Assembly (NCBI GenBank): GCA_001466705.2
Contig: LATX02000231.1
Location: 186,001 to 250,000 of the forward strand
DNA from: Moniliophthora roreri
Taxonomy: Eukaryota > Basidiomycota > Agaricomycetes > Agaricales > Marasmiaceae
DNA length: 64,000 nucleotides
Reading direction: 5' to 3'
Below are positions 22,495-33,884 of the stretch, one piece after another. A program made the translations under genes and the position numbers. The notes beneath the pieces were generated by a model. The model saw only the letters and a list, made by a program, of their open reading frames with translations. It did no database searches and was not told the DNA's origin. Position 1 is the stretch's first letter; every line of letters starts with the position of its first letter.

Positions 22495-23486
22495 CTACGA
22501 GGGACCCAGAGTCATGCTAGAAGGACGATGTTTACACGTCTTTTCGTGTCGTTTGATATCTGATAGGGTGACGGTCCTTGTCGGACAATAAGAGCACTGG
22601 TGTTGCCTGTTGCCGAGATGAGAATCTATATTATCTGGAGATCGGCTTCAGCGAGCTTCGTCGGACGCATAGTTGGAACATTACTTTTTAAATTATGGCT
22701 CGAAGTAAATGTAGCCTGACATGGCGGGAAATCAGTGCAGCTGTAGAGGCGACCTGACCTTGCCACTGGATTTCGTCTTTGCATACTTGCATCAACAACA
22801 CTGCTGGTGGCAACAACTTGCTTGAATACACAAGACTGCCCAGTAGGATCCGGGATGCTCCCTGCGGAACCGTTGGTGGAGAGAGGGTAGGTGGCATCAT
22901 ACTGGTAACCCGAGTCAGACGAAGCCCAGGCTGTGCCTGCAGGGCTGTGTGAGGGTCCAGTGGCGTCGTGATATTGCGGTACATGAGGAGAATTGCCACT
23001 ATACGTTGTCGACCGGAAAGATTGAGGAGTGGGATGGTTGGGGTCTGGTTGGGGGTAGTGGGACGATGAACCTGTGGACGGGTTTGCATGTTCATAGTAC
23101 TCCATCTGGGAATGATGCACCAAGCCGTAGGATGTGGTACTGGGACCTTCTGACGGGTTTAGACTGTATCCAAATCCTGGAGCAACGGCCAAGTGGTCTG
23201 TGCAATGGCCCGCCTGAGGGAAGCCATCTGCATTTCCCGAGTGAGAGTTACTTTCCCCAATCTGCCTGAATGGCATTGCGCCACCGACAGGATAATACGA
23301 TGATCCATAGTAATCGTAGGGTTGGGGGTTAGAGCAAGGGACGAGGCTTGTGGTATGAGGATTGGCGTCGTGAGGATATTGGCTCCTACAATGGTGTCGT
23401 GAAATAAGCACGAGCGTCAAGTACGAGAGAAGGACTGCATACTCATCGTTGACGGAGAACCCGCTCTGGTGCCATCTTTCTGACAT
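22495..23486 (-). CDS. Two-zinc-finger protein of the expanded family (Z5), finger 1 lacks a His
   Basis: Minus-strand exons 23486-23443, 23385-22685 and 22634-22495 sum to 885 nt, 294 residues. The start MSERWHQSGFSVNDE is the family start. The middle is rich in Tyr, Ser, Pro and His. KQVVATSSVVDAS and MQRRN precede the fingers. Finger 1 has C231 and C237 and the second His at 254, but the expected first His codon (CAT in all other copies with this part) is AAT, giving Asn250. Finger 2 is complete: C262, C265, H278, C282. The frame is otherwise undamaged, so this is either a recent loss or a one-finger variant. The gene points against its neighbours and interrupts the unit order seen around 30-34 and 43-46 kb. 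Confidence 0.8.
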
Positions 23487-23540
23487 CGATAGTGGATACG
23501 GGGAGGGTGTGGACTTGAAAACTAAAACGAAGCAGCTGGA

Positions 23541-23612
23541 TGTCCTCTAGCTTTTTAGTATTTCTGGAAGCAAGAATATCAACGAACTGCTCATCATCAT
23601 CGTGATGAACCA
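23541..23612 (-). promoter_or_regulatory. Conserved promoter block of copy Z5
   Basis: Read on the minus strand: catcacgatgatgatgag, then gatattcttgcttcc and aatactaaaaagctagagg. These are the same elements as before Z8 (gtattaaaagctagag), placed about 60-125 nt before the ATG. Confidence 0.6.
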
Positions 23613-23999
23613 ATCCACCTGCTATCTATCTACACATAAGTTTGATCCAAAGCAAGCACATGTTTGCAGAAAATGCTGTTAGCGAACCACCGAAACTAGC
23701 CTCAAAGTGGCTTGTTCACACAACCCTCATTGTATTTTCATCTGTCGGCCTTTCTCCGTGGCCGGTGGTTGACGATATTATCATACCTATCAAGGATGCC
23801 ATCCCCATCACATACACACACATCGCTTGCGATCGTCAATGTGTATCGTCAGTCTGGATACTCGAGACTAATCCTCACGCTACACGGCCTTCTCGCCTCC
23901 GAGTCCTTGCAGTGTGCTTTTCTGCAGACCTACACGAGTTCTCTTGTGTCATTAACCCTCGACGACGGTAGCGGCCATTTACATGAATGGAAACTTCCT

Positions 24000-24380
24000 T
24001 TGACTGTGGTGATAGACATGTTCGTGCTCAGGTCCTGCTTCTCCCTCTCCTCCCTTTCTGGGATAATCCGCAGTGTTCCAGAATGCGCCACAATCAGTCA
24101 TGCACAATTACGTCGCTCCATATGTGTTTTAGACAAGGACGGGGCAGACATACATCATGATCTTCGATGGTTGATTCTGATCCCGTTCAAATGAACCCGA
24201 TGGGGGACTCGAATTGTTATTGAAGCCGAGGTACGAAGGACCGAGAGACGAGAGTATTAGCATGGTAGTGAGGATAAGTTGGCTCCTTTCCTACTCCGGT
24301 CGCCCGACAAGGTCGAAGCACATTGTTGATGCCATCGTAGTGTTTCGACCCGCAGGAATCAGTAAAATATGGATGCCACG
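24000..24380 (+). repeat. Block repeated in inverted orientation at 48420-48770
   Basis: ccacaatcagtcatgcacaa, tatgtgttttag, catcatgatcttcgatg and, farther on, gatgccatcgtagtgtttcg all recur as reverse complements near 48420-48770. Both copies hold only short frames, so the original content is unclear. Confidence 0.7.
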
Positions 24381-24976
24381 CCCCACCTCCACGCCGCTGC
24401 TGGGAGAAATCTTTGTTGAAGACGGGACATGAAAACGCCACCATATCCGCATCACGAATTACCCAAAAATGATCTTGAGTTCATACGAATTTTGTCGCAG
24501 TCGGTAGAGGCGTTCTGAATGCGTCTCCAACTTGAGGGCAGGACACATTACTGATATTTCAACCTTCAACGTGCAAGGATCAGCCAGGAATAATTTTAAT
24601 AAATGGCGAACATCGTCACTGGGATGGGATGGGACTCGGGAGAGGTTTTCTGAATTGCTCACTAACCGGTGACTTCCCAATACGTCTCTGCGACAGGAAA
24701 GCTGAGAGAATCTCACGTCCACACGTATCACCTAGAGATTGTAGGAATTTTTTTCCCGAAAGAATTGCGGGTTTAAAGGTACCAGTGATACAAGGTTCGG
24801 ATCGTCTTCGACACCACCAGGATCAGAAACTAGAGCGAGCATAGCTACGTTCTCCGCCGCTCTACGATGCAAGGCAGCAGAAGTGCATTGTTTCAGGTCT
24901 AGGGTGTACTGATGTCCTTGTCGGAAGAATGAGGCCTTCTCGGTTCCGTTCTTCAAGGGGTAGGCGGTGATTTTGA

Positions 24977-25810
24977 TAGGGCTCGTTACCGTACCCGTAC
25001 ACTGCCGTCTATACAAGGTTGTATATACGGACCCGTACCGTCACCAAAAAAGATGGGAGAAGTACGGTACGGTTTACGGGTCAGTCGTACAGACCGAACC
25101 GTCAGACGGGTTTACGACCGTAATACGGTTCAGGTGGGCGCTTAACGCAGCGATGGCCTCCAAATTGGGGAAAATGCCGTCGCACGACTTTTTTTTGGTT
25201 CTTCAACATCCTTTCATGTCGCCCAAGCCTAGTTTGAAGTACCGCCTTTGCCAACACCACCAGCGTCAGCAAAGACAGGTCATGCCCACCTTCTGGTTCC
25301 TTCATCAAACTTATACTGGGCTGATGGAAATTTTGAGTAAGAGTGAATGGATCACTAGACGAAGGTGAGCCATTGGTCTTTTCATATGTATACCTATACT
25401 AATAACCCTTGATAGTCTTTAATGACAGTCATGTCAATCGGAAGCCTTCCAGACCATAGAAGACACAAACTCACCATTTCCATCTACGATTAATCCATGT
25501 CCTGTTGTCAAAGTCAACAAAGTTCATTTGAATTTGCAGTATTCGATGACTGGCCCTTTAAGCACTCGCAAACACTTGGCACAGACTCGGCAGAGCTGCA
25601 GATGGTCTCAATCAGCCAATTTCTTCACCAGATTTGAACCCTCTTTGGATTGTACCGTATATACGGTTGACGGTACGGTTACGGCCCCGTACCCGTACCA
25701 TTGAGGCGATCATGATGGGCTTGTACGGTACACCTACGGGCTTGCCCGTACACCTTACGAACCGTAACCTTTACGACCGTACCCGTATACGGGTACGGTA
25801 ACGAGCCCTA
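24977..25810. mobile_element. 834-bp element with 23-bp terminal inverted repeats
   Basis: Begins TAGGGCTCGTTACCG and ends with the exact reverse complement; 23 terminal bases match perfectly. Both ends are packed with copies of gtacggt and its complement, and a perfect 24-bp palindrome lies at 25777-25800. The terminal TAGGG is compatible with hAT-type elements. Flanks (gattttga and gttgaggg) give no clear 8-bp target duplication. Inside is one open stretch (24967-25368, 133 codons) without a recognisable transposase motif, so this is probably a non-autonomous element. Confidence 0.75.
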
Positions 25811-26889
25811 GTTGAGGGCGGGGAATTGTGCTGACCGTCACACCATGTCAGTGGCAGAGCTCTTCAGAACTACAGGTTCTTCATCTGCGCGATGCACGAG
25901 AATTAACACAAGATCCCCCCTTCCGTTGCACCGATAGACGACTTCTCCATTTCATTCAGAACTCGTGATTCGAGGCAGAGTTAATTTAACATTGAGGCTT
26001 GGGTACGTGTGCTCTTCATTCCAAATACTAATAGTTCTGATGGGAAGTTATCGGACTAGTCAACCGCTCCAGCTCTTTACAAATCCGCTCCGAATGGCTG
26101 TACATCATCGAGAGGCTGGCTTCATTCAGACGTATGTCCAATTGCATCTCTCGTTTGATATTACACTCACTAACAAGCTCAGGTTCAGGTTGTCATCTTT
26201 TCTTCCATTCCATCGAGTCCCACTGCTGGTCCGCTGCTTGTCATTCTGCTTATCCGTGTGTATATCAATCAATCTGTTCGGCTTACTCGCCCATTGGCCT
26301 CCTGTAAGCTGACGGAGTGTGTGCCCTTCGCCTATCGCAATACACATCGGAAATCAAGGCCGAGATTTCGGGTACTGGGCACAGCTGCCGAGCGCGCGGC
26401 TCAGGGAGAAATAACCTAATTCTGCACGCCTGCAAACCTTCTTCTAACGGTCAACATGGAGATCTGCATTTTTTCTCATTATCGATATCCGTGATCCACA
26501 TGTAACGTTTATAGTCGTTCCAGTTGAGAAGACTTAGGTTGGGTGGACTTGGCCGCAAAAGGTTGACGACCCTATTGGACCCCTGAGACCTGAGAGCAAA
26601 TTCCAAGTTGAAATCGTTCCCCACAAACGGTGACTGTCATCGCTTTAGCAAACTGCTGTAAATTTCCGGTCCGAGGCACGAGCCTGGAAAATGACATGTG
26701 TACCTTTTTTGAAGATGTGTGTGGGAATAACATACTCAGGGGAGGTGGTACTATCCCCACTTGGCGTTAATAATAAATACGCGTGAATTTTTTTGCCGCA
26801 CAGCCATCCCAAAAAGGGAGCCTCTCATTCAAACATCCTCCTTCGCTCAATTTACTTGAACATCACTTTTCTGCAACCCCAATTTCGCA
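25811..26889. other. Intergenic; holds a relic shared with 33.9 and 46.1 kb
   Basis: About 25990-26200 (gggtacgtgtgctcttcattcc, aatggctgtacat and tacactcactaa) matches 33885-34100 and, less well, 46050-46270. The rest is unassigned. Confidence 0.5.
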
Positions 26890-27357
26890 ATGCCGTTGAA
26901 TCCTCGTGCATACCAGCAGGTAAAGCGTGGTCTCCGCCCCAACTCGAGTCGTCAATTTGATGTCACCTACCCTTCCTCCCTTCCTCAACAACTCCGCAGA
27001 GAACTTTCTGGTCCCTAATGGGCAGCCTTGCGTAGTCAAACAGGTCCCCGCTACCGGTGATGTCATGGACGCTAGTATCATTGCGGGAGTCGCCTCTACA
27101 GGTGCACTAGCTCCGTAGCTCCGAGCCACAGTTTAAATAGTAATCTTTCAGCCACACATTCCGCGGAGCTCGCTCAAGCCTCGCATTGGCTCGCATTTTT
27201 CTACTAATCGTGCAGGTTCTCACCTCGGCAACAAGCGACATCAGCACCCTTTTTGTCCAGCAAAGACGGTTGCCAATCAGACATTAAGTGACACGAGAAG
27301 GCAACGAGAAGGTGTGTAGAGAATAACCTTCCAACGGGATTACGGGGTTCTCGTAAA
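26890..27357 (+). pseudogene. Collapsed two-finger zinc protein (family copy Z6)
   Basis: Most of the second exon is deleted. The block before the fingers survives as NGQPCVVKQVPATGDVMDAS, very like NGQHRVFKKVVATGG in Z8. The Cys half of finger 1 is lost and only gagccacagtttaaatagtaatc of the exon-2 end and intron remains. The exon-3 relic has lost the first Cys of finger 2 (QHPFCPA) and shifts frame before the DIKRHE segment. It cannot encode a working protein. It lies between duplicated units 1 and 2. Confidence 0.75.
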
Positions 27358-30300
27358 TTCTACAAGTTGATCATGCTGCACGCCATTATAGATATCAAGT
27401 TTTTTTTTTCTTTCTTCCCAGGTATAACCAGATTTTTTGGAAATCTCTGATCGCTCTGATCACCGTGATATATACATATGTTCTCTTTTAAGGCCTTCTA
27501 AAAGTCCTATTGAGGAATGCTGATCCTAGCGTGCTCTATACGTTGGAGCGGCAGACGATGTAAAGGATACTAGCTGGTATCATATTCTGGCGTAAACTAC
27601 CGCAGCGCCACACAGCTTCCTACACTATTTTTCCAGGGTGAATCTTTTTTACTTCGTTATGCCATTCTCCAGGGGAGGCACTGTGGATTCGAGCCATTCG
27701 TCATTCCAGCCTCGTTCGGCCCGGCCAAAAGTCCTTCAGGACCCCTACTTCCTCGTGCACACCAAAGCTTCTGTAACGCCTTGACAGATGATCTCAAAAC
27801 CCCCCTGCAAAAAAGGTAGCCATGCATCAGAGAGGATAGAATTCGAAAAGCCGTCTGAATATACTAGAAACTCTTTTATGTTCGATGGCGATCACAGGGA
27901 AACACTCCCGTCCTTGCTCTTTGTCCGATCCCCCGCCGGACTCAAAAGTACCCACATCAGCACCTCCTACTGCCTCTGAAGTTCGAGAGCCTATCTTCCC
28001 CAACTCCTTCACCAGCAAATGATATGCAAATTCACGATTATTTTTGAACTGTGAGACTGCCAGCTGACACCGTGAGGGGACTTGCGAGTGAAGGGAGTGA
28101 AGTTGGCACCGAGGTAGCTGATGTGGTGTTGGCGCTAACTCAATTGGTGCCGGCGCCGGTGATAACAATGCCTTTGCTACGGTATGACTAGACACTGAAG
28201 AACAAGTATACAGGCACCTACCAGGACGTATCCAGCTTCGTAAAGTTTGATGGCTGCCTTTGCAGAAACTATTGCCTAGTTGTCGTCGATCACGTCCAGC
28301 CCAACATGCCTGATCCTATAATTGTGTCCCAGCAAAGCTGGAAATCTGCAATGACCCAGGATTGAGGTGAATAGTATATGAGATGGATGGTACCATCCAT
28401 AATCTCAAGTAGCCGGCTTACACTGCGTTTTGGCCTGATTATTCATTTTCCGAAGAGAGGCCATGGTATTGCCATTGAATTTGAACCTCGGAGGCAAGCA
28501 ACTAGATGACATAAGAGTTGAAAGACATCGTAAGTCCAGAGGAATTGACTGTGGCTTACCTGTTCCACCGAGCTCGACATGACGAAGGTGTCCGACCTTC
28601 CTTTAAAAGACCATGGGGTGCATATCAGATAATTGTGGTTCGGTTTCACACAATACCAATGGAGCCCGATCTTCCTTTGGAAGACTTCTGTGCACATAGC
28701 AGATAAGGTAAATAGCACAGGATAGTTTAGTGACGAAACAAGTCGTAACGACACAGTGTATTGCATGGCATGAACCACGCCAACGCCAACCGGCCACATC
28801 AGCCATGAGCGTCGTAGAGACGTGATAAATTACAGAGAGCTACAGCATTGGAGTAGGTCCCTCAATTTTTCACGGAGACGATCGGGGGCAAGCGAAAAAG
28901 AATGATGAAGCAGCCAGCATGGGAATCCCTGGGTGAAACAAGGAATGGTTCTTGACGGAGCCAAAAAACAAGAAGCATGCACTCGCTGGTGGGTCAGTTC
29001 TGTCCGCAGCGGACTAGTTTCAAGGGGTATGCAGCAATACTCTGAACCGCCCGTCATGACACCTCCGCTCTGTACATGGTCAACACATCGTCAGGCCTGA
29101 AAGTCGACTCGGGGGACCGGATATCTCGAATATCAGCGAGATAATGAGCGTAACGCAGTCGGAGAGGTTCTCAGAATCGCTGAATCCATTGAGTGATGAT
29201 TTCAGAAAGGCGCAACGAAAACCCGTGATCGGGAGTGAGACCAAGGTCATCATTATTCCTGACACTTCAAGGAAACTGGAGAAGCCAAATGCGAGTAGAG
29301 ACGAACAGCTAGAACATACATTTTACTTCCCGCCCAACCTCTGTGCTGGACCGGCATAGGAATTTGCGACGTGACTATAACTGGAAGTGGTAAACAAGAA
29401 TGATATTGATGGAATCGCTGTTTATAGAGCATAAGACATGAAGGAGAAATACCAAGTTGTTAACTTTTCCCGGAGGCAGTTCCGAATTTTAGTTGTCGTG
29501 CCTGTTAAGGAAGACGGGGATAGAGTCGAATTAGAGGAAATCGGGGAGCGCCGAGGCTCAATGGTTATGTAATAGACTCGTTCTTGTTGTACATCCGACA
29601 TCTGTCGCTGCTTCATGGATGGCCCGAACACAATATTTCAGGTATTTATATCCATTTCAATGCCATTAAAAGCCTTGAATCAGCAAAATTTAGGATAGCC
29701 TTCGCCGGATGAGAGTAGCACCGACGAACCATGTCCTCCCAAGCACCCAAACGCATCTTCTCCCGGAACCCTTGCAATCTTACCAGCTCTATCTGGAGGC
29801 TCTGCCGCTCATTTCCTGCATCTTCTCGAACCACGGGATAGTATGAGTCAGCGCTGCGATGACTGAAGGAGCGTAAGGATGAAGGAATAGGAAGAGACCG
29901 TCATCAACCATCCCTCACTCGACTCGACATCGGCGCGTAGAGCTAGGGCACGTCGGAGGCGTCGACTAGTTAGCTTCAAAGCGAACGATCACCTATTTGG
30001 ATGGTTTCACCAGACTATCAGCTCAGGGGACACCGGCCCAGTTCCACGACGAGTCATTGGATAGGCTTGAACTTTCCGCATCGCTCAAACCAATCCAAAG
30101 TATCTGATGCCTCGTTCAGAGAATCGCCGCGTTGCAAGACCACCCCTTCCCTCGATTTCAGTTAGAAACCGAGACTCTAAAAATGAGTACGCGGGATTTT
30201 GATTTTCAAGCTCACATTTAAAATAACTGATGTACATAATTGTTTGAATGGTGTGTCCTGAAATTGGCACTTTTTATATATATTTGTAAATCACTGAATG

Positions 30301-30459
30301 ACAACAGGTTTTTCCTCTTTGGTTTGCAACTCTGACGGACTCCCTCCTCTCTGCAATGAACGAATGTCTTCACTCCCGGTATACAGCATAATAACTGTGA
30401 AGGTGCCAACAAAGAGGAATGCTTGACGTAATGTCGGTGTGTAGCTCGAAAATGTATGT
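27358..30459. other. Gene-poor stretch; repeat relic at 28895-29215
   Basis: About 28895-29215 (gggtgaaacaaggaa, ttgacggagccaa, gcaatactctgaaccgccc, cggagaggttctcag) recurs at 37425-37665, with a weaker partial copy at 40105-40195. The remaining DNA has only short frames. The open stretch at 29144-29359 is inside the repeat and has no recognised domain. Confidence 0.5.
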
Positions 30460-31865
30460 TGGGCCCTTGCTACACGACGTAGCTGTGGTCTATTGGTACT
30501 TCCGATGCGGGAGGGACTAGTCTCGGTGCGTAGTCTCCAATCTTTTCAACAGAGCGAGACTGACGTTCTCTAGAACGATGACAGGAGTTATCGATTTGTT
30601 GTTTTCGACTCTTTGCATAGACAGAATGGTGGCACCTCCACAGAGCCATCATACCATACGTACGCAAACTTCAGTTATCCTATAAAGCCAACTCCGATTG
30701 TCGATGTGGAATGGATCTCTTCAGAAACCGAAGAGAGCACTCCGGAGTTTTTGAGAACGTGGATTTGAGTTTAGATATGTCTTTTCGCGTTTTCTATTAT
30801 TCAGGATTATGCAGAAAATCCCTTTTATAGCACGCTATCTTATGGCGATATCACCGTGGGCATGAGGAGAGCCGCATGTCAGAACGTTAGCAGGCCGTTT
30901 CCACATAGCTGTTGCATACTCATGGCCTAGTTCATATGTCATTTCCCTTATGCGACCACATACTTGCCGACTCATCGCCGTTGTGGTCCTTTAGTCAAGG
31001 GTTGCTTGTGATGTCGTTCGTTACTATTATCCAGCCCGCCCGCTCACTGATACTCTGATCCAGTTCTTGCTATTGGTTGGCATATTCTCCCGCCCAAAAA
31101 TAAAGCATTTTTCTGCGAATATACCCTTTGGACATCAGACATCAGACTGACGCTTGCTGTACAAGCTGGTAATATGGGTGCCTGCATATGGGCACCTGCA
31201 TAGACGTGCCTAGCGTGCGGCTCAGAGAGAGATTTTCTATCCCCCGACTTTCTTATTGTTCTCGGACATTTTTGCAGAGCCTCTGAACCAATAATGATTG
31301 ACACTCTAAATGCACGATCACTAATTATCGAGCGACATCATTTCACGCGAGAAGCATTGGCAAGTGCGGTTTCTTGGGGACCCCACAGTCATCGCAGGCA
31401 CGGAGCTTTCAGGATGCGAAGTGGTGTACTGGCAGGCAAATGCGTACCCGTTACTGTACTGGCAGCTTCGGCTCAGGTTAGGATTCGCCACGCTCGTCTG
31501 CCTCATCACCTGGACAGAATTTCCTCAGAAATCACTATTCACGGCGAAATGACCTAGATTTTAGTTAGGTATCTCCGTTTGTTCGATAACACTACTATCG
31601 CTCTAAATATGCTAACAGCGTTATCCGGTAATGTCTGATGCTCGTTCCCGCATGCCGACTCGGAGTGGCTGCGCGGGATTTGAGCTGTTCACCACCTGGC
31701 CACTATGGACAATCTCAGATGAGATCCCACGATGAGTCTGAACTGAGCAAGAACTGAGCTAACACATTGAAGATACCGGGTATGGCATATCTGATTGGTC
31801 ATTGACTGTAAAGTGCGCGACTATATAGAATTTGACTTACGTCTAAGCCTACACCAGGCAGACTG

Positions 31866-31945
31866 GCCTACCACAACGAGGACGTGGGGTTGCTCAAGGT
31901 GATTCTTGCCCTCCAAAAAATACATATTAAAGGCCAGAGGACACC
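31866..31945 (+). promoter_or_regulatory. Conserved promoter block of copy Z7
   Basis: taccacaacgaggacgtggg, then gattcttgccctcc and acatattaaaggccagagg, about 90-165 nt before the ATG at 32032. Still well kept although the coding part is damaged. Confidence 0.6.
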
Positions 31946-32031
31946 AGGACGCTTCAGCTCAGTTCTAACCTCCTCTTGGTCAATTTCCTTTATTATCATT
32001 TGTAAACCAATGTCGCTGATATCAACAATCC

Positions 32032-33019
32032 ATGTCAGAAAGATGGGATCAAGAATTTCATGTCAATGCTGAGTATGCACTGACCTTTTTAAGTGATGCG
32101 GGTTGTCGCTCACTCCATGACTCCCTTCATGACTCCATCACAGCGGACAAAATCCTGAAGATTTCCAGCTTCTTTTCCCAAGTCCTTCCCGAAGCCCCGT
32201 CCCTTATTCCGACCACCGATTCTCTTACCATGGACTGCCACATCCTTAGCGCAGGACCCGCTGATTCATATCCATTCGAGCGAGTTGAAGAAAGTCGTCC
32301 CAGTACAACCGGAAACACGGATGACTTCTCTTGGACTGGCCTTTCAAATGGCCAAGTGATCGCTGCCCAGAGGCCTGGATATGGTCAAAATATGTTGAAC
32401 GGTCCCTACGCGACGTCGTATGGCTTTATGAGTTCCTCAGAGCTCAGGTCCTATGACTGTATGGGCATGGCTACAGGACCATCGGTCTCTGACCTTCAAT
32501 CAGGCTCCGAACATCCCGCCCTTCAATCCTTGGAGTCGGCGGCCGCTCCTTATGCACCGCAATTTCATGATGCCAATGGAGCTTCGCTCATCTCAGGCTC
32601 GGCGTCCGATCCGGGGCGCTGGTACAATACTATCTACCCTCTTTTCACCAGCGACTCTACAGAGAGTGTCCCGGGTCCTTTGAATGCGCAGCCTCGGGTA
32701 ATCAAAAAGGTCATCGCCACAGAATGTGTGGTAGGCGCAAGCAACCGAAGGCGACGGACAAGGCCTGATCGCCTCTACAGATGCACTGGTTTCCCGCCGT
32801 GTCAGGCTACATTCACCAGGAGCCACAATCTGAGGAGTAATCTTTCATCCACATGTTCCACGAAAAAGTCTAGATCATATAGATTCTCATATTGGTAATA
32901 AACAACATCAGTGTTCTTTTTGTCCTGCAAGAACAGTCACCCAGTCGGACATTAAGCGACATGAGAGGACGTGTAAAAACCGACCCTCAAGCTCCGGCGG
33001 GACTCCGCGTCCCTCATAG
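32032..33019 (+). pseudogene. Two-zinc-finger protein copy Z7, probably damaged
   Basis: Expected exons are 32032-32072, 32144-32836 and 32874-33019, but they sum to 880 nt, not a multiple of three. Compared with Z4, 11 nt are missing just before tagcgcagg near 32248, so normal splicing of intron 1 runs into a stop there. Using the later acceptor ending at 32168 instead would give 855 nt and 284 residues with all zinc ligands, at the cost of a changed N-terminal stretch. Intron 2 is only 37 nt against 53-58 nt in paralogues, perhaps too short to splice; retention would remove the finger-1 histidines and finger 2. KKVIATECVVGAS and NRRRR and both fingers are otherwise intact. A recent pseudogene is likely; rescue by the alternative acceptor is possible. 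Confidence 0.65.
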
Positions 33020-33560
33020 TTCTATAAGTTATGGTCTACATTGTATGCTGCTAGGAATTTTAATTACTGATGGAATTTATGGGCTGGGCTCTCGGATATT
33101 CTCGCTTCTATATATTCTTTTGGGCACTCTTTCAATATTAGTTAGGATTATATTCCACCTTTGCATAAGTCTTGTAGAATGTGATGTATGAATGCTCTTG
33201 TAGGTATCTTAATTCCACTCGCCTTCCCTTCCAATGGTTGTCCTCCGCTCCTGGATTGAATAACTGTCGTCCAAAAGCCCTTCGCTTCTATCTCGAAAAT
33301 CGTTTTTATGCGTTCGCTGTCAAACCAGCGGCATTCTAGATATTCTAAGGGTGAAGTTCAAGCTTACCAAATAACAGCAGAATCTTGAACAATTGGGGAT
33401 CCTATGTGTGCCTTAAACAGGAAAGCAAAAGGTTCGTTAACTATGATCGTCTGTCAACCTGTTATAGAATGTATGTCATGAGAGTGTTTGACCCCGACGG
33501 ATCGCTCGAAAGATTTGCCTGGCGCTCAGGCAAAGAAAAACGCCGGCTGTGTACTTTACC

Positions 33561-33884
33561 GTCGCCGTCGAATGGAATCCCCGAGATGATCGTCCAGGGC
33601 GTGGGAATTTCGTGGGACTCGGAAGTTACGAGTCCGAGTTTGTCTTGCGACTGGTGGGCTGATAGATGTCAATAGATCGTTTTGTTTGGCTCGCTCAGCG
33701 CTCATTACCGTCAGCCCCAGAAATTCCAAGTTTTCCGCAAAACCACAGCCCCAGAAACGGACTCGTAATTGCCATCGGACCCTGATGGCCCACTGTGGCA
33801 AGTAGCAACAGTCCACCATTTCAGGCGAAGTTTTCGAACTCTCCGACACAAGAGTGGCATCAAGAGTCCTTCGTTCATCGCAAT
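33561..33884. other. Spacer, nothing recognised
   Basis: Part of a 171-codon open stretch on the minus strand (34071-33556) that has no known motif and overlaps a duplicated relic. Not called as a gene. Confidence 0.35.

Larger units (their letters stand above)
30460..33560 (+). repeat. Duplicated unit 2 (module + Z7 + 3' flank)
   Basis: Counterpart of 19150-22130 and 42740-45560. The upstream module keeps a longer coding-like piece here: after tcggtgcgtagtctcc and a possible intron, NDDRSYRFVVFDSLHRQNGG, then, across another possible intron, a DYAENPFYSTLSYGD segment. The same segments are broken in unit 1. The module is therefore probably the relic of a split gene of unknown family that was carried along with the zinc-finger gene. 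Confidence 0.75.

Noticed and set aside
22688..23095. 135-codon minus-strand frame inside Z5
   Set aside because: Shadow of Z5 exon 2 in another frame.
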